Shown: positions 11,231 to 22,963 of the stretch, piece by piece | How positions within the stretch are numbered: position 1 is the first letter of the stretch | Layout: each line of letters starts with the position of its first letter | Assembly (NCBI GenBank): GCA_036936605.1 | Contig: JAUPFV010000001.1 | Span: 167,114,643-167,178,642, forward strand | Length of the DNA: 64,000 bases | Direction: 5' to 3' | Source: Limnanthes douglasii subsp. nivea | Taxonomy: Eukaryota > Streptophyta > Magnoliopsida > Brassicales > Limnanthaceae | Made by a program: the position numbers and the translations under genes | The notes under the pieces: generated by a model | What the model saw: only the letters and a program-made list of their open reading frames with translations | Databases searched by the model: none | What the model was told of the DNA's origin: nothing

Positions 11231-12830
11231 TTTTTTCCCTTAACTTCCTTTATATTTACTCCTAGTTTCCTGACGAACTTAATTAGTTCACCGGTATAAA
11301 CTAATATTTCAATTTTATTTTTTAACTAAAACAATATATGATGTAGCATGTATGTGATCAGGGTGATAAGCACAATAAAATCTTCAAGATATTTCATCAT
11401 TGGAGTTAACATATTATATGGAGATCAATAATTTACTTTGTCCCATTTTATATAATATAGTCGAAGTCATTGCATTTGATGGAGTGAAGCTTATATTTGT
11501 ATTTCCATACTATGAATACATATGCATGCTTGTGGCCTTGGCGAAGCTCTCGGTCTTTGATATTTACCTCGTTTTCTATCGGACATACTACTTTTATTTA
11601 TCAAAAGACTTGTTCAATACGACCTCTAATTTCGTGTTTCTTCTACATTGATAAACATCTCAAATCTTCTTAAAACGTTTCACATATTATCCACTGGATA
11701 CTTTATCAAATCTTTAAGTAATTTTTTATATACGGGAAACCTCTTTTACAAGCTGCCAAAACCATTTATTTAACACATCCATCTAGGTTATTCATTTAAA
11801 AAAAAACCTTGCACATAATTCATCAAATATCCATCATATTTTTGGTACATAATCATGATATAATCATCATTTTTATCGCTCTATTTCCAATTAAATGACT
11901 GATATCAAACCATGTTGACTCATTTTCCCTAAGTGTCACGGAAATATCTCTATACAAAAGAGTTTCATGAGGACTAAAGCCTAGCAAACATTTCCGAACT
12001 GTTCTAGGTGATGCTCTAGATCATCAGTTCCATTATATTTGTCCATCATATAATGATAAACTTCATTGGTAAACCACTTTTTAAGATTATTTTGGGATAA
12101 AGAAGATCGTGTTACAGTATAATCAACTAGCTTTCATTTTTTTTAAGTTTCTTTGAATTCATCAGCTACTTTCATTTTTCCTTTAGAATTACCCTCATTA
12201 CTATAAATTTCGTCATTTTCCTTCTCCATATTTTTCTTTTCTTTATTTAATATTTCTTATATAGCTACCTCGTTTAGATTTTCATTTTCTTTTTACATCA
12301 CTTTTTCAGTTAACAATTGTAAAGTCTTACACAAATGTTCCAGCCTGGTTCAAGCTTCTTCACCTCTTAAATTTTATCAGACATTATGGTTATATTTCTT
12401 AAGTTTTAGTTTGTTCATTTTCAATTGTAAATGATTGAAAAAAGAAAAAAAAAATCAAATTTACGTGTAACACACTTCTTTCTTGACGAGCCTGATCCAT
12501 ACATTGCTTGCTGGATATGAGTATTATTTATTTCCTCGATAGGTGCAACTCTCACCTTACTATCTTAAATAATGAATGGTACAACCACTGACTGGCCAAT
12601 TTCATTCACTACATCTTTACTCATAACAACATGAGTGATATTTTTTGAAATACCTTGTACTTATTCATTCTCACGCGATATAAAAACTGAACCTGCTCTT
12701 TTTTTTACAACATTTATATTAGCGATGTGAAACATGATGTTAACCATTATTTGAAAAACTGTTGGAGATCTTCAAATCAAGAAATTATTAGATGAATCCA
12801 TCTCAAAACCTAAGCGAATAAACACCCTTA
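11231..12830 (-). pseudogene. Gypsy gag region of the minus-strand element (copy A)
   Basis: The minus-strand text begins with MDSSNNFLI-like residues near 12800, then VNIMFHIANINVVKK, VVMSKDVVNEIGQSVVVPFII, SKVRVAPIEEINNTHIQQAMYGS, the N-terminal region of a gypsy gag. It continues in decayed frames toward the protease. From about 11338 on, this stretch has a close second copy at 27810-29240, which carries an open 69-residue version of the same N-terminal segment. Stops throughout. Confidence 0.65.
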
Positions 12831-12976
12831 GTCACATAATTCTTGTACTAAATATTTCCAAAAATAATAAGGAAAAATCCTTAACAAATACTCCCAAGGA
12901 CTAAAGGACTAAAAAACTTAAGTAACAAGTGGTATTTATTTTTTTATTAGATTGTCTCTCAATTATAATTTTTTAG

Positions 12977-14083
12977 GAATTGCTAAAAAAACCATTTTTA
13001 CTCCGTGAAGTTGCTTGTTTTGAATTTTAAAAATTACTTCGTGAAGTTATTTTTTTTGACGATTTTGTCCTTCATGAAATCGTATAAATAGAAGAAATTA
13101 CTTCGTGAAGTTATCATAATTTCTAAAAAAAATACAATTTCTCTACCTTCTCTCTACTTTCTCTCTCTAAACATAAAGAACTAAAACTAAATCTAAAGAA
13201 GTTAACACTATTATTATCAATTAAAATGTTACTTCTTGCCTTCAAAACCTCTTAATCATATATCCTAACACTTAAATGACTTATTTAAAAAAAAACCATA
13301 TTTACATCTTAGTTATTCGAAAGGTTTCTCAAACCTATAATGTGTATTTTGTTTTACTATAAATTGATATTGTTTTTAGTTAGTATAAGTCTTTAGTAAG
13401 TGATAACCTACTAAAAAATTACAAAAAAGGACAAAATTAAAAGATAAATGTTAAAAAATTAGCAAAAAACGATATAGGTCTGTCCGCCAATGCAATGGCG
13501 GACACGATGGTGCTGACGCTATTGCACGGCGGAAACAAGGGTTTGTACGCCATTGCACGGCGGAAATAGGGGTCTGTACGCCATGCAATGGCGTCAGCAC
13601 CATCGTGTCTGCCATTTTCCCGGCGAAAGATATCATCTTCTTCGATAGGATGATGACGACGAACACCACCTGGACGCCATCGTCTAGCGGAAACCGACAT
13701 TTTTTTATTTTTATTTTAAAATCATTTAAAAAAACAGAAAGATAGAATGGTCAATGTTCATGTTGGTTTGTAGAAATACAAGTTTTGTTACCATTTCGGC
13801 AAGTTTTGTTAACATTTTATTAAATTTTACAAAGTTGAAAAAAGAGGGTTTTGGTTAGTTTAAGTTTGAGTTTTTATGATTTTAGTAAGTTTTAGGAAGT
13901 AAAATGTTAGGTTATGGCAGATTTTCCGTTTTACAACTTCATGAAGTAAATAATGGCATAAAACGTAATTAAATGAACTTTTAAAGATTTTTTGAGTTTT
14001 TTGCCTAATGGCAATTTTGTAAATATTGAAAAACAGAAAAAGACAACTTCGCGGAGTAGTTTCGGCTTTTTTTAGCAATTCCC
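12977..14083. mobile_element. 1.1-kb non-autonomous Mutator-like element
   Basis: The left end GGAATTGCTAAAAAAACC and the right end, read in complement, GGGAATTGCTAAAAAAAGCC are terminal inverted repeats. They extend imperfectly through CTCCGTGAAGTTG / CTCCGCGAAGTTG. Flanks are AATTTTTTAG (left) and AATTTTTAG (right), a 9-10-bp target duplication. The uninterrupted site exists at about 29428-29438 in the second copy of this block, which proves insertion. The palindrome ACTTCGTGAAGT or close variants recur near both ends (about 13010, 13034, 13100, 13938, 14045). No transposase is encoded, so it needs one in trans. A GC-rich core lies at 13475-13690. Confidence 0.88.
13475..13690. repeat. GC-rich inverted repeat in the MULE core
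   Basis: In an otherwise AT-rich element, this 0.2-kb core is GC-rich. ATGGCGGACACGATGGTGCT (from 13494) is repeated in complement as AGCACCATCGTGTCTGCCAT (ending about 13614), with short direct repeats of CGCCATTGCACGGCGGAAA between. Two overlapping minus-strand frames of 72 and 87 residues cover it but show no known domain. It may be a captured host fragment or a foldback core. Confidence 0.65.
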
Positions 14084-14770
14084 TAATTTTTAGAACTCAT
14101 TAAAATGAGGCTAAAAGCCTTTATTTATAGTATTATAACGAATGACACATGATTTTGTGTTCAAGTGCCATTCATCTAGAACGAGCTAGTTAAAGATATT
14201 GTAATATTACCATCTAGTTGTCTATGATATTCTAATAATATCAAATAGTGTCTTAGAAGATCCTACAAAGTTTTTTATTATTCTTCTACAAGTCAGTTTT
14301 TTATCTACTTGATTTAACTTGAGCTCATATATGGATGACTTCATACGATAATTCATGTCCCATTTAAGTTTTTATATCAGCTTATTTTTTATAATGAGTT
14401 CGTTATTATATTTAGGATATTTCTCATTATCAAGTCTTCACGTTTCTAAATTGGTCAAATCATACACATACATTGGTGGTCAAAATAGGAGTTTTTCATG
14501 TTACTTGTTTGATTTTACACTAATTTTATATTATTAAAAATCAATTAACACTTTAATAAAAATCAATAAAAAATTGATAATAATTTTCAAAATAGATTAA
14601 GTAAGAATGTAGATCCTTAAAATCTTGAACTGCTAATTGAAAAAGAAATTTAATGAAAAAGTATAAAACTTTATTATAGTTAAAAAATAACTAAACTATG
14701 TTGGTATCAATTATGACTTTATCATAAATTTAATAATTTATTATTGTTTTTACTTCACCCTTAAAAATTG

Positions 14771-16320
14771 AAAGTTTAGACATTTTAGACAATTTTGTTG
14801 CTTCAAGACTCTTTCTTGGCAGCCAAGAAAAATCTAATTTTTCATTGAAGTATATCTATTTTTCTTCTATTTCAGTGGCTCCTTGCCAATCTCTGTTTAA
14901 TGCTTATGCTAGTTGCTCGGTCTCCTCTACGAAATCTTTGATCCAGTATGAAAATCCTCCAAAATTATTCTTTTGAGGACTTTACTGCTATCAAACCTAC
15001 AAGCAGCATCTCTATGCTGGGTTTTCCGTCCAAGAAAACTTAAGCCGAGGTTGCCAATCCATCCAAGAGATTATACATATAATCAAACCATTAAACATCA
15101 TCGAAAACATCAATCACGTATCATCAAATACTGTGACAACATCAACAAAAGACTAATATCTTCGTAAACTTATACTTTGATAGGCAAGTTCAATAAGACC
15201 TTCTTGGAAAGCAAACTCTAAGTAACTTCTTTGAATCAAGGAAATTTGAGGGTGAATTTTCTAATTCCAACTGGGTATCCACGAACCTATTCTTAGAATT
15301 CTCACTGAAATCAGATCTCGGCAAGATTTAGTATCGTGGAGTATGACCAATTGGGGACAAATCCACAAGCTTACTCAAATGGATGTGATCATTTAATCCC
15401 AAAATAGAATGTCTAATTGTCCTTACTTGGATCAGACTGGAAAATATTCCATAGCATATCTATGATGAGGCATTCATTACCGTAATTGCATCCTCGGTTG
15501 GAAACCCAATAAAGACTTGGATTCCTTCCAAGAGCAAAAGTATATTCAATGCATGTAATGCATGGGTTGAATTAGACATCTTAAAAAGGCTTCATCACCA
15601 TCTTTGGGCGGGTTTTGGAAGCAACGAAGGCTGTTGGTTCCATGTGAGTTATAAAGATCCAGTCAAATTATGTTCTTGTTGCTACCATGTCGGATACGAC
15701 AATGAATCCTGCAAAAACCAGAAACAAGGAACTGAAAACAAGCCTCAACATCAGCAAACCATGCTTGAATCAAACTCACCACAAAGGAATACTCCTCAAC
15801 CTATCACTGATGACAATCCAGGGCAGAAGACCACCTTAAGATCTATTATAGTCCATCATCAAGCCAACGAAGAATCTGAAACAAAAAATATAGGAATTAA
15901 ATTTCCTAATATTGCTGAAAACAACATCCTACTCAAGGAAGACCTTATAGATGCAATAAAGAACTTGGAAGTAGCCTACTCTCCTCCATTTAATGAGGAA
16001 TATGAAACTTACTATCCTAAACAATGCAAGATTAGAATTTACTCAACATACTATGTTCAAAAGAGGGAAGAAGAAGCCATTAAGTTTCAAGACATTCTTA
16101 ATCAAAGACTTAAGGAGGCTGACAAAAGAAAAAAGAATGGATCATTTATTTTTACATCTCTTTTTGGGAAAAAATAAATCTTCTAATCTTAACCCAGCAA
16201 ATGATTTAGTTTTTATGGTGGAACATAGGTGGAATAAGAAACCAAGCCTCTATCAGGAGACTCAAACACATCATCTACAAATAAAATATAAGCATTCTAA
16301 ATATTCTTGAACCATTCAGC
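14771..16320 (+). pseudogene. LINE ORF1 (DUF4283-like plus zinc knuckle), copy A
   Basis: ORF1 of plant LINEs is an RNA-binding protein. Homology to the minus-strand LINE ORF1 at 61.4-62.1 kb shows the DUF4283-like domain in broken frames from about 15150 to 15600 (TLIGKFNKTF, NPKIECLI..TWIRLENI, YDEAFITVIASSVGNP). The frame at 15644-16177 (177 residues) then holds the zinc knuckle CSCCYHVGYDNESC, spacing C-x2-C-x4-H-x4-C, with YKDPVKL just before. A lysine- and glutamate-rich tail follows (LKEADKRKKN). A second frame overlaps the C-terminus at 15993-16310. The matching copy B is at 30091-31640. Confidence 0.8.
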
Positions 16321-16751
16321 AAAGAGTAAAACATTCCACCAATCGCTGTCAGATTGGGCTTCCCTGTATTATTCTAATACAAGCAACAAAATATGGCGTT
16401 TCTTGACTAAGACTACAACATCAATACTTTAGTCAATCACCTTAGTTTCTTTACTTTACCATATCTCACAATTGTTTACAAAAACATTTTTCTCTAACAA
16501 TAGTTTATGCTAAATGTCAGAGACTTAATAGAATGGATCTATGGAACTCTCTTAAATTACTATATAATTCAGTCAAATAATGGCTTCTAATTGGATATTT
16601 TAATAAAATTTTGTTTCCTAATAAGCAGATGGCTTGCAGTACTTTCAGCACTGAGAGTGCATAAGATTTTAGTGATACTGTCAGAGAATGTAACCTAAAA
16701 GATGTTGGTTTTGTGGGCAGAAGATGCACCTGGACTAACAGGTCCAAATGG

Positions 16752-17544
16752 TAGGGGTGAGATTCGGTCGGTTCAGTCGGTTTTTTGACATATATTTAAA
16801 CCAAACCGAAATAATTCGGTTTAGAAATTATTAACCCGACTTATTAAAATAATTTCGGTTTTTTTCGGTTTTGGTTTTTTCAGTTTCGGTCAGGTTCGGT
16901 CGGTTTTTCGGTTTGAATATCGGTTTCATTCAGTTGGAGGGTACGCAAGCAACGCCGTTTGAGGGTACACACGCGACACCATCTCTCGTCGACGAGCAGC
17001 CTAAGTCGATTAATTCACTTGTACGTCTGCCTATAGGAGGGGTTAATGACCTGTTCGATTACTTTCTTCTTTCATGGTTGTACTTATGGTTCTGTTTGCA
17101 AGACATTTCGGTCATTCTTTTCGGCCGTTAGCATAACTCTCATTTTCATATCGCATTGGCTGATTAAAATCGGACTGGTATAGTCAAGAGTTACAGTTAA
17201 AAAGTACAAATTCCAAAAGGTTATATACGTGGGGATCGAACCCCTCCCCCAAATTATACACAATAGGTCATATACGTGGGGATCGAACCCCTCTCCCAAA
17301 TTAAACAAGGATTTTAAGTAATCGTCTATGACCACCTGGCCAAACGAGTAACATGATATAGAAATGGTATGGAATTATATATACCATTCGGTCGGTTTCG
17401 GTTTAATTCAGTTCCGTCTTCGGAAAAACCAAAAACCGACCGAATTTAATTTGGTTTGAAAATTGTAAACCAAAACCGAATATTATTATTTTTAAACCGA
17501 CCAATTTCGTTTGATTCGGTTTTTTTGTTTTTTTCTCACCCATA
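16752..17544. mobile_element. 793-bp non-autonomous hAT element
   Basis: Ends are TAGGGGTGAG (16752-16761) and CTCACCCATA (17535-17544), inverted repeats matching at 8 of 10 bases, as in plant hAT elements of the GGGGTG type. An exact 8-bp target duplication CCAAATGG flanks it (16744-16751 and 17545-17552), the hAT hallmark. The unbroken site GGTCCAAATGGAGAAGAC is preserved in copy B near 32080-32095. Subterminal regions are full of TTCGGTT/AACCGAA repeats. No transposase is encoded. Confidence 0.93.
17222..17305. repeat. Two tRNA-B-box-like direct repeats inside the hAT element
   Basis: ATACGTGGGGATCGAACCCC occurs twice about 53 bp apart (from 17225 and 17272). Its complement, GGGGTTCGATCCCCAC, looks like a tRNA T-arm/B box (GGTTCGANNCC). 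No acceptor stem, D arm or anticodon arm is recognisable, so this is not a tRNA gene. It may derive from a SINE or tRNA-related fragment. Confidence 0.6.
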
Positions 17545-18040
17545 CCAAATGGAGAAGACTCAGCAAAGCCCTAATCAATTCTGAGTGGGCTGACTACTTT
17601 AACACCAGTACAATTACTCACTTGGCTAGAATGTGTTATGACCACACTCCTCTTCTAGTTTCCGTTTCTAACAACTTCCATAAATCTAATCCTAGTTTTA
17701 GGTGTGTGGACACTAAATAAAAACATCATTTCTCATGTTGAAACTAACTGGAATTCACATATGCAGGACTTCCCTCTATACCTATACGTCAACAAGCTGA
17801 AAAGGCTAAAAGACTCTCTAAAGATCTGGAATAAAACAACGTTTAGCAACATATTTGACAAAATCAAGAATGCATAACAAAATGTTCTTCTAATGGAGCA
17901 AAACCTACAACACAACAATAACACAACAAACAACAATAACTTGCTAATGCTAACGCTTTTCTCTTACATGCTTTGAAGCTTGAAAAGTCTTTTTGGCAGT
18001 AGAAAACCTATTCTAATTGACTTAAAGATAGTGATGGGAA

Positions 18041-19780
18041 CACTAAAACCTATCACTCTTATGTTAATAAGAAAAGGAGGAAGTCTAAGATAATTTGCAT
18101 CAAGGATAACTCTGAATGGATCACAGACAGCCAACAAATAAGCAAATCAGCTCCAAATTACTTTAAGGAAATACTTACTAATAACTTTGTTCTTTCTGTG
18201 AGGAACATTGGAAACTTGACCAACACCTCTTTATTGCAAAACATTCCTAAGTTAATTTCCTTTGAAGATAATTACATGCTTCTACATCAACCAAAAAATG
18301 AAGAAATTTATCAAGCAATTAAAAGTTTAAATTGTAATAGTGTTGCAGGAAAATGGATGGATTAAACCACTACTTCTACACTACCTGTTGGAAGATCATT
18401 AAAGATGATTTTTGTGCAGCCATTCATTCTTTCTTTCAAGGTCAGGACATCCCAGAAGGTATTTTATCGACTGGTATCTACCTTATACCTAAGATAAGCA
18501 ATCCTTCAACGTGGAACCAATTCAGATATATAAGTTTGTGTTCGTTTACAAACAGAATTCTATCAAATATTAGCAAAAACAGGTTATCTACTGTTCTTTC
18601 TAGAATAATCTCTCAAGCTCAAGGGGCTTATGGTGCTGATAAGTCAATACATGAAAATATTCTTATTGCAAAAGAAATGGTGTTTGATTTAAACAGAAAA
18701 GTTAAAGTTGGGAACATTCTTATCAAAGTCGACATGGCAAAGGCATTTGATAGAATGTCCCACAACTTTATTATGAAGGTTCTTTTCCTTTTTGGTTTAG
18801 ATTCAAAGTTTATTTATCTTTTCCACAAAGTTATGGTCTGATCAATGGTCAAGTCTCAAGTTATTTTAAAACCACCAAGGGGTAAAGACATGGGGATCCC
18901 TTATCCCCCAGTCTTTTTATAATTGCAGAAGAAGTCTTACTTAGAGATTTAAAAAACTTTTTTGATCAAAAAAGTCTGTAAAATACACAACCAGAAGTAA
19001 TATCATAATCTTTGCATTAGCATTTGCTGATAACCTAGTGATATTCACTAACAGTTTGCCTAATTCTTTTGTTGTCCTAAGTACCTTCCTACAAGAATAT
19101 CATGACGTATATGGTCAAACCATCAACAAAACTAAGACTAAGATCATATCATCAAAGCACTTTCCACCTATCAGAATTGCCTACATCTTTAACCTTATTG
19201 GTTTTGGCCCTGTATCTCTCCCTGTGACTTATTTGGGCATCAGTAACAACAACAAGATATCCAACTATGAGCCTCTACTCAGCAAACTATTAGCTTTTAA
19301 TCTCATCAGTTCTTATGGCTATTTGTATATTATTTGTTGCAGTGTTATATTATCCCTAAAGGAATTATTAAAAAAATGAAATCTTACTCAAAAAATTCCT
19401 ATGGGGATATAGACAAGACTCTAATAATATTCATTGGTGTTCTTGGTCCAAAGTTTGTAAACCTTTCTTAGATGGTGGGCCGAAAGTAAAACACTTTCAA
19501 GACATTCACGACATCTATTCATGCAAATTTCGGATCAAATTTAGGAAACATGAGTCCACTTGGGCCAAATTTATGCATAGTATTTACTGCAAAAATACTA
19601 ACCCTATGCTAGCTAATTTCCCTACAACTACATGCTCTAATATATGGAGAAAACTCTCTGCAATCAGAACTACAATTGAACCCTACGTTAAGTGTTATGA
19701 AGACCTCTCTATTAAATGGCTTGTATCAAAAGATTGTAATTTTAATCCTACTAATACTTGAAATATGATTAGAAAGAATC
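18041..19780 (+). pseudogene. LINE reverse transcriptase, copy A
   Basis: The longest frame (18353-18841) reads GLNHYFYTTCWKIIKDDFCAAIHSFFQG, GILSTGIYLIPKISNPSTWNQFRYISLCSF (family 'IPK... FRPISLCN'), NRLSTVLSRIISQAQGAY, then ILIKVDMAKAFDRMSHNFIMKVL, palm motif A with its Asp intact. Upstream in another frame are DSQQISKSAPNYFKEI and SAGXDG. The motif C box at about 19020 reads AFADNLVIF: the second Asp of FADD has become Asn. VPLSYLGIS-type residues (LPVTYLGIS) follow at 19220. A stop near 18841 and frameshifts disable it. Confidence 0.85.
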
Positions 19781-20850
19781 ACAACACTTCTAACCTATTT
19801 GAGATGCTTTGGAATCCAGTCACACCTAGGAAAAGTTCATTCATAACATGGAGAATAATCTACAAATTTTTGCATACAGATATAATTATCCAAAGGAGGC
19901 ATACCCACTTAGCATCTACATGTCAATTATGTTCACACACTGAAATAACTAACCGCTTATTTGTTGATTGTGTTTTGTTATGGTCTATTTGGACACACTT
20001 TGCTAGTATTTTCAAAATTTAGGCTGCTAGACATATGACTATTGTTCACTTATTGATAAACAGGTTATGAGCATCGGGTAATGACACTCGCGTATGCTCT
20101 ATCATGCCACCTATTATTTGGTGGACTATATGGGAAGCTAGGAATAAAACTAAGGCTCAAGGTATGGAATTTAATGCTAAAAATACCATTAACTACAGAA
20201 AATATAAAATGCATGCTTTAGATAATGCATCCATTCTAAAAAAGAAGCACTTGAAGAATAATCAAAATGCTTCTTCTGAGCTTGGATGTTTCAATCACAC
20301 AAAAACAAATAAAAAGCCAACATACCTTACCTGGAACCACCCTCTGAACGGCAGAATGAAGTTAAACACCGACGACTCCTCCTTAGTTAATGGTGAATCC
20401 TTTGGTGGAATCATTATCAGAAGCTCTGATAGCCATCTCATATTTGGACTTTGTAATACTTATGGTAAACTCTCTCATCTTCTTACTAAAGTCTATGCTC
20501 TTCTTTATGGTGCTAATGTTTTGCAAGGAAAAAAACTTGATCAATGTTGACATTGAGACAGGTTCTCAAATATTAGTTAATATGTTAGCAAAAGGTGTAT
20601 CTCATCTCTACTATACTCTCAAAAAATCAGACCTTTTATACACCATAACATGAGTCTTTACCATATAAACTGAGTCCAAAAATTAGCTACCGATTGGTTA
20701 GCGAAGTGGACATCTAAATGCAAAATGAAACTAGTGATAACTTCATCTAGTGTCCTTAATTATTTGAAAGCAATCATTCAATTAGAGAAAAATGGTACAT
20801 GTTACATAAAATGTAATGAATAAATTGGTATCTTACTCTTCTAACATGTT
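19781..20850 (+). pseudogene. LINE C-terminus: zinc-binding region and RNase H, copy A
   Basis: The frame at 19765-20022 reads LFEMLWNPVTPRKSSFITWRII, then CQLCSHTEITNRLFVDCVLLWSIWTHF, the zf-RVT region with CxxCxxxxET-like spacing. That at 20104-20550 reads PPIIWWTIWEARNKTKAQ, then HPLNGRMKLNTDDSSLVNGESFGGIIIRSS, the RNase H start (plant LINE RNase H, 'KLNTDGA... GGGGVIRD'), with the first catalytic Asp present. The C-terminal RNase H half (NVDIETGSQILVNMLAKG) is in another frame at 20530-20610. An RNase H after RT is typical of many plant LINEs. The element ends around 20850; no clear poly(A) tail is seen. Confidence 0.85.
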
Positions 20851-20884
20851 TTTTTATAGCTTCCGGGTTCTTACTCGTCCACTG

Positions 20885-21362
20885 CTAATTGAATCATTAG
20901 TCCTAATTTCAGGAGTGGATGAATTTCTTTCAAATGAAGATTGAATTTCTAAAGCTAGATTACCTGAATCAATTTTTCAGTAGCGTTCACATCTCTTTCG
21001 AGCTGTCCATCTCATCAAAACCTATTTTGCTTTCACTATTTTTTCCAGATAAGTTGGCTTCAGCTAAATTAGATGATTTCCTAAACTCTACTACTCCCGA
21101 ATCTTGAAGCATCCATTTTCTCTTCCTGTATTGTCAATCGAATCATTAGTCCTAATTTCATGAGTGGATGTATTTCTTTCAATTGAAGATTGAAATTCTA
21201 TAGCCTGATTACCTGAATAGACTTCTCAGTAGTGTTCATATCTCTTTTGACTTGTCCATCTCATCGAAACTTATTATGCTTTCACTATTGTTGTTAGATT
21301 GGTTGGATTCAACTGGATGAGATGATTTGCCCAACTCCCGAATCTTAAAGCATCTCAAGCAA
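20885..21362. repeat. Two-unit 235-245-bp tandem repeat, copy A
   Basis: Unit 1 (about 20890-21120) and unit 2 (about 21135-21362) share AATCGAATCATTAGTCCTAA, GTGGATGNATTTCTTTCAA, TTACCTGAATNNACTTCTCAGTA, TTGTCCATCTCATC and CTCCCGAATCTT in order, at moderate identity. The same pair follows the LINE in copy B. It holds no supported gene; the 62-residue frame at 20919 is not convincing. Confidence 0.8.
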
Positions 21363-21877
21363 AATTTCAGATGACGTTTTGGGCAGATCGATCTTCAACT
21401 CCTTGGTTGGAGAAATCAAATCTAAGTGTATGTGAAGTTTGCCTCCAACAAAAAAATTGATTTGTAAATCTAAAATTTCTTGTTTGTTTAAATCAATTGT
21501 ATTCATTCTCTTACTTAGAGCTTGTCACGTTCTGAATTAGACCTAAATTGCTTTATTGAGCTTATACAGTTATCAATAAAATTGTCTTTAAGAAAAGCTA
21601 AACTAAATACAAAATTTTAATGTCACGCATAAAAAATTATTGAAAAATAAAAGCCGAATAATAAATAAAACCATATATTTGAAACAGATTTCATAATGCC
21701 CATATAATTTATGGGTGAAGTAAGAAAAGCAAATTATCACAAAATCTGGAAACCATTTTCTTGTTTTTGTCTCAAACAATGTTTTTTAATTGAGAAAAAA
21801 TTCAAAATAAATTTTACTATTCATTAGAGACAAAAATACTTTGAAATTATATTAAGTAGAATATTTAATCCTAAAAT

Positions 21878-21916
<39 letters not shown>

Positions 21917-22880
21917 GTAAAAACTAAATGACTTTAAAGAAATTTAAACAGACATTAATTGTCGCATGAAATCCTCCTCAATAACTAAAAAGAAATAGCA
22001 CAAAATATATTTTAATATTTCTATTATTAATAGTTTATCAATTATCAATTATCAATTATCAATTATCAATTATCAACAAATATAAATGTAAAATTATTAG
22101 TTAAAACCTTTATTTACTTTTATCAACTTACAGATTAGTGTTAATTTTAAATTTTCTGTGTCCATAATACTTTTTATGAAAATATATATAAACATGGATC
22201 AATAGAATAAATTTATATAAAGAACATTTTTATGACTTCAAAGTTAGTGTTATACTTTAATTCTTTATGGTAAATAACAATAAAAAAATTACTATTATTT
22301 AGTTGCTGTTTCAAAATAAAGGATAAATTACCGTAAAAACTTTATTATTTAATTTATGTTTCATAATAAACTTTATATTTGAATTATACCATTAAAACTC
22401 TATATTTTAGTTTGAATAATAAAGTATATATATTTAATTATAACATTAAAACCTATAAAACTTAAATTTATTTCAATATACGTTTTATTTATATAAATCT
22501 TTGAATTTTTTTAACACTAAAAAGATTAAAACCACAAAATAAATGTTATAAAAAAACTAAGTCTATGTTATGAAAACTAATATTTACTTTTATTTTTTGT
22601 ATTTTATAAGTTAAAATTTTATATCGAGACAAGTTGAAGTTGAAAGTCTGGTTGATGTATTTTTCGGGTATGACCCTGAATTTTGTATGAACCCTTTTCA
22701 ATCTATTTAATGCTTTTAAACACAAAAAAATTAAAAGGGTAAAATATTAAAAAAACATGTGAATATATTCTTTTATAATTTAAAATATAGAATATTATTT
22801 GGGATTTGAACAAAATTGTATAGCTTTTATTATGATTTTCCTTTTTTATCTCTACATCAAATACCATAAATGCTGCCTAA
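21363..22880. other. AT-rich region between tandem repeat and cysteine-rich gene, copy A
   Basis: No coding signal. It contains an (ATA)n run at 21883-21914 (copy B has only about four units) and (TTATCAA)n with roughly six units at 22035-22075 (about five in copy B). These differing microsatellite lengths are natural markers for the two copies. The last few hundred bases are the upstream region of the cysteine-rich gene. Confidence 0.7.
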
Positions 22881-22963
22881 CCATATATTTTCATAATATT
22901 ATTATAAATAATACTCAATCTTATGAGTTATTCATCACAAAGAAAAAACAATAAAGAACAATC

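Larger units (their letters stand above)
12831..14770 (-). mobile_element. 5' LTR and leader of the minus-strand gypsy element
   Basis: Non-coding sequence upstream (minus-strand sense) of the gag start. On the minus strand a TATA box, CTATAAATAAAGGC, reads out at about 14130-14117, as expected for the LTR promoter driving the gag below 12.83 kb. The exact TG/CA termini could not be fixed because the other LTR is missing. A Mutator-like insertion (12977-14083) lies inside; the uninterrupted counterpart is at 29240-30090. Confidence 0.55.
16321..18040 (+). pseudogene. LINE AP-type endonuclease, interrupted by hAT (copy A)
   Basis: The endonuclease nicks target DNA for LINE priming. Frames read VYAKCQRLNRMDLW, WLLIGYFNKILFPNKQM (family 'GDFN', here GYFN; copy B keeps GDFN), VRECNLKDVGFVGRRCTWTNRSKW. 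After the 793-bp insertion, RRLSKALINSEWADYF, ITHLARMCYDHTPLLV follows, where YDHTPLL corresponds to the conserved SDHxPL C-terminal box with its catalytic His. The N-terminal part is badly decayed. Both the insertion and stops disable it. Confidence 0.8.

Noticed and set aside
13437..13700. Overlapping Arg/Pro-rich minus-strand frames of 87 and 72 residues
   Set aside because: They lie entirely in the inverted-repeat GC-rich core of the MULE; the palindrome explains the open frames and there is no domain.
17222..17305. Possible tRNA genes
   Set aside because: Only the T-arm-like motif is present, twice; no D arm, anticodon arm or acceptor stem can be paired.
20919..21107. 62-residue frames at 20919 and 35174, conserved between the two copies
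   Set aside because: Conservation is explained by the recent segmental duplication; the frame is broken in the second tandem unit.
22035..22075. CRISPR-like regular repeats
   Set aside because: Simple (TTATCAA)n microsatellite with no spacers, in a plant nuclear context.
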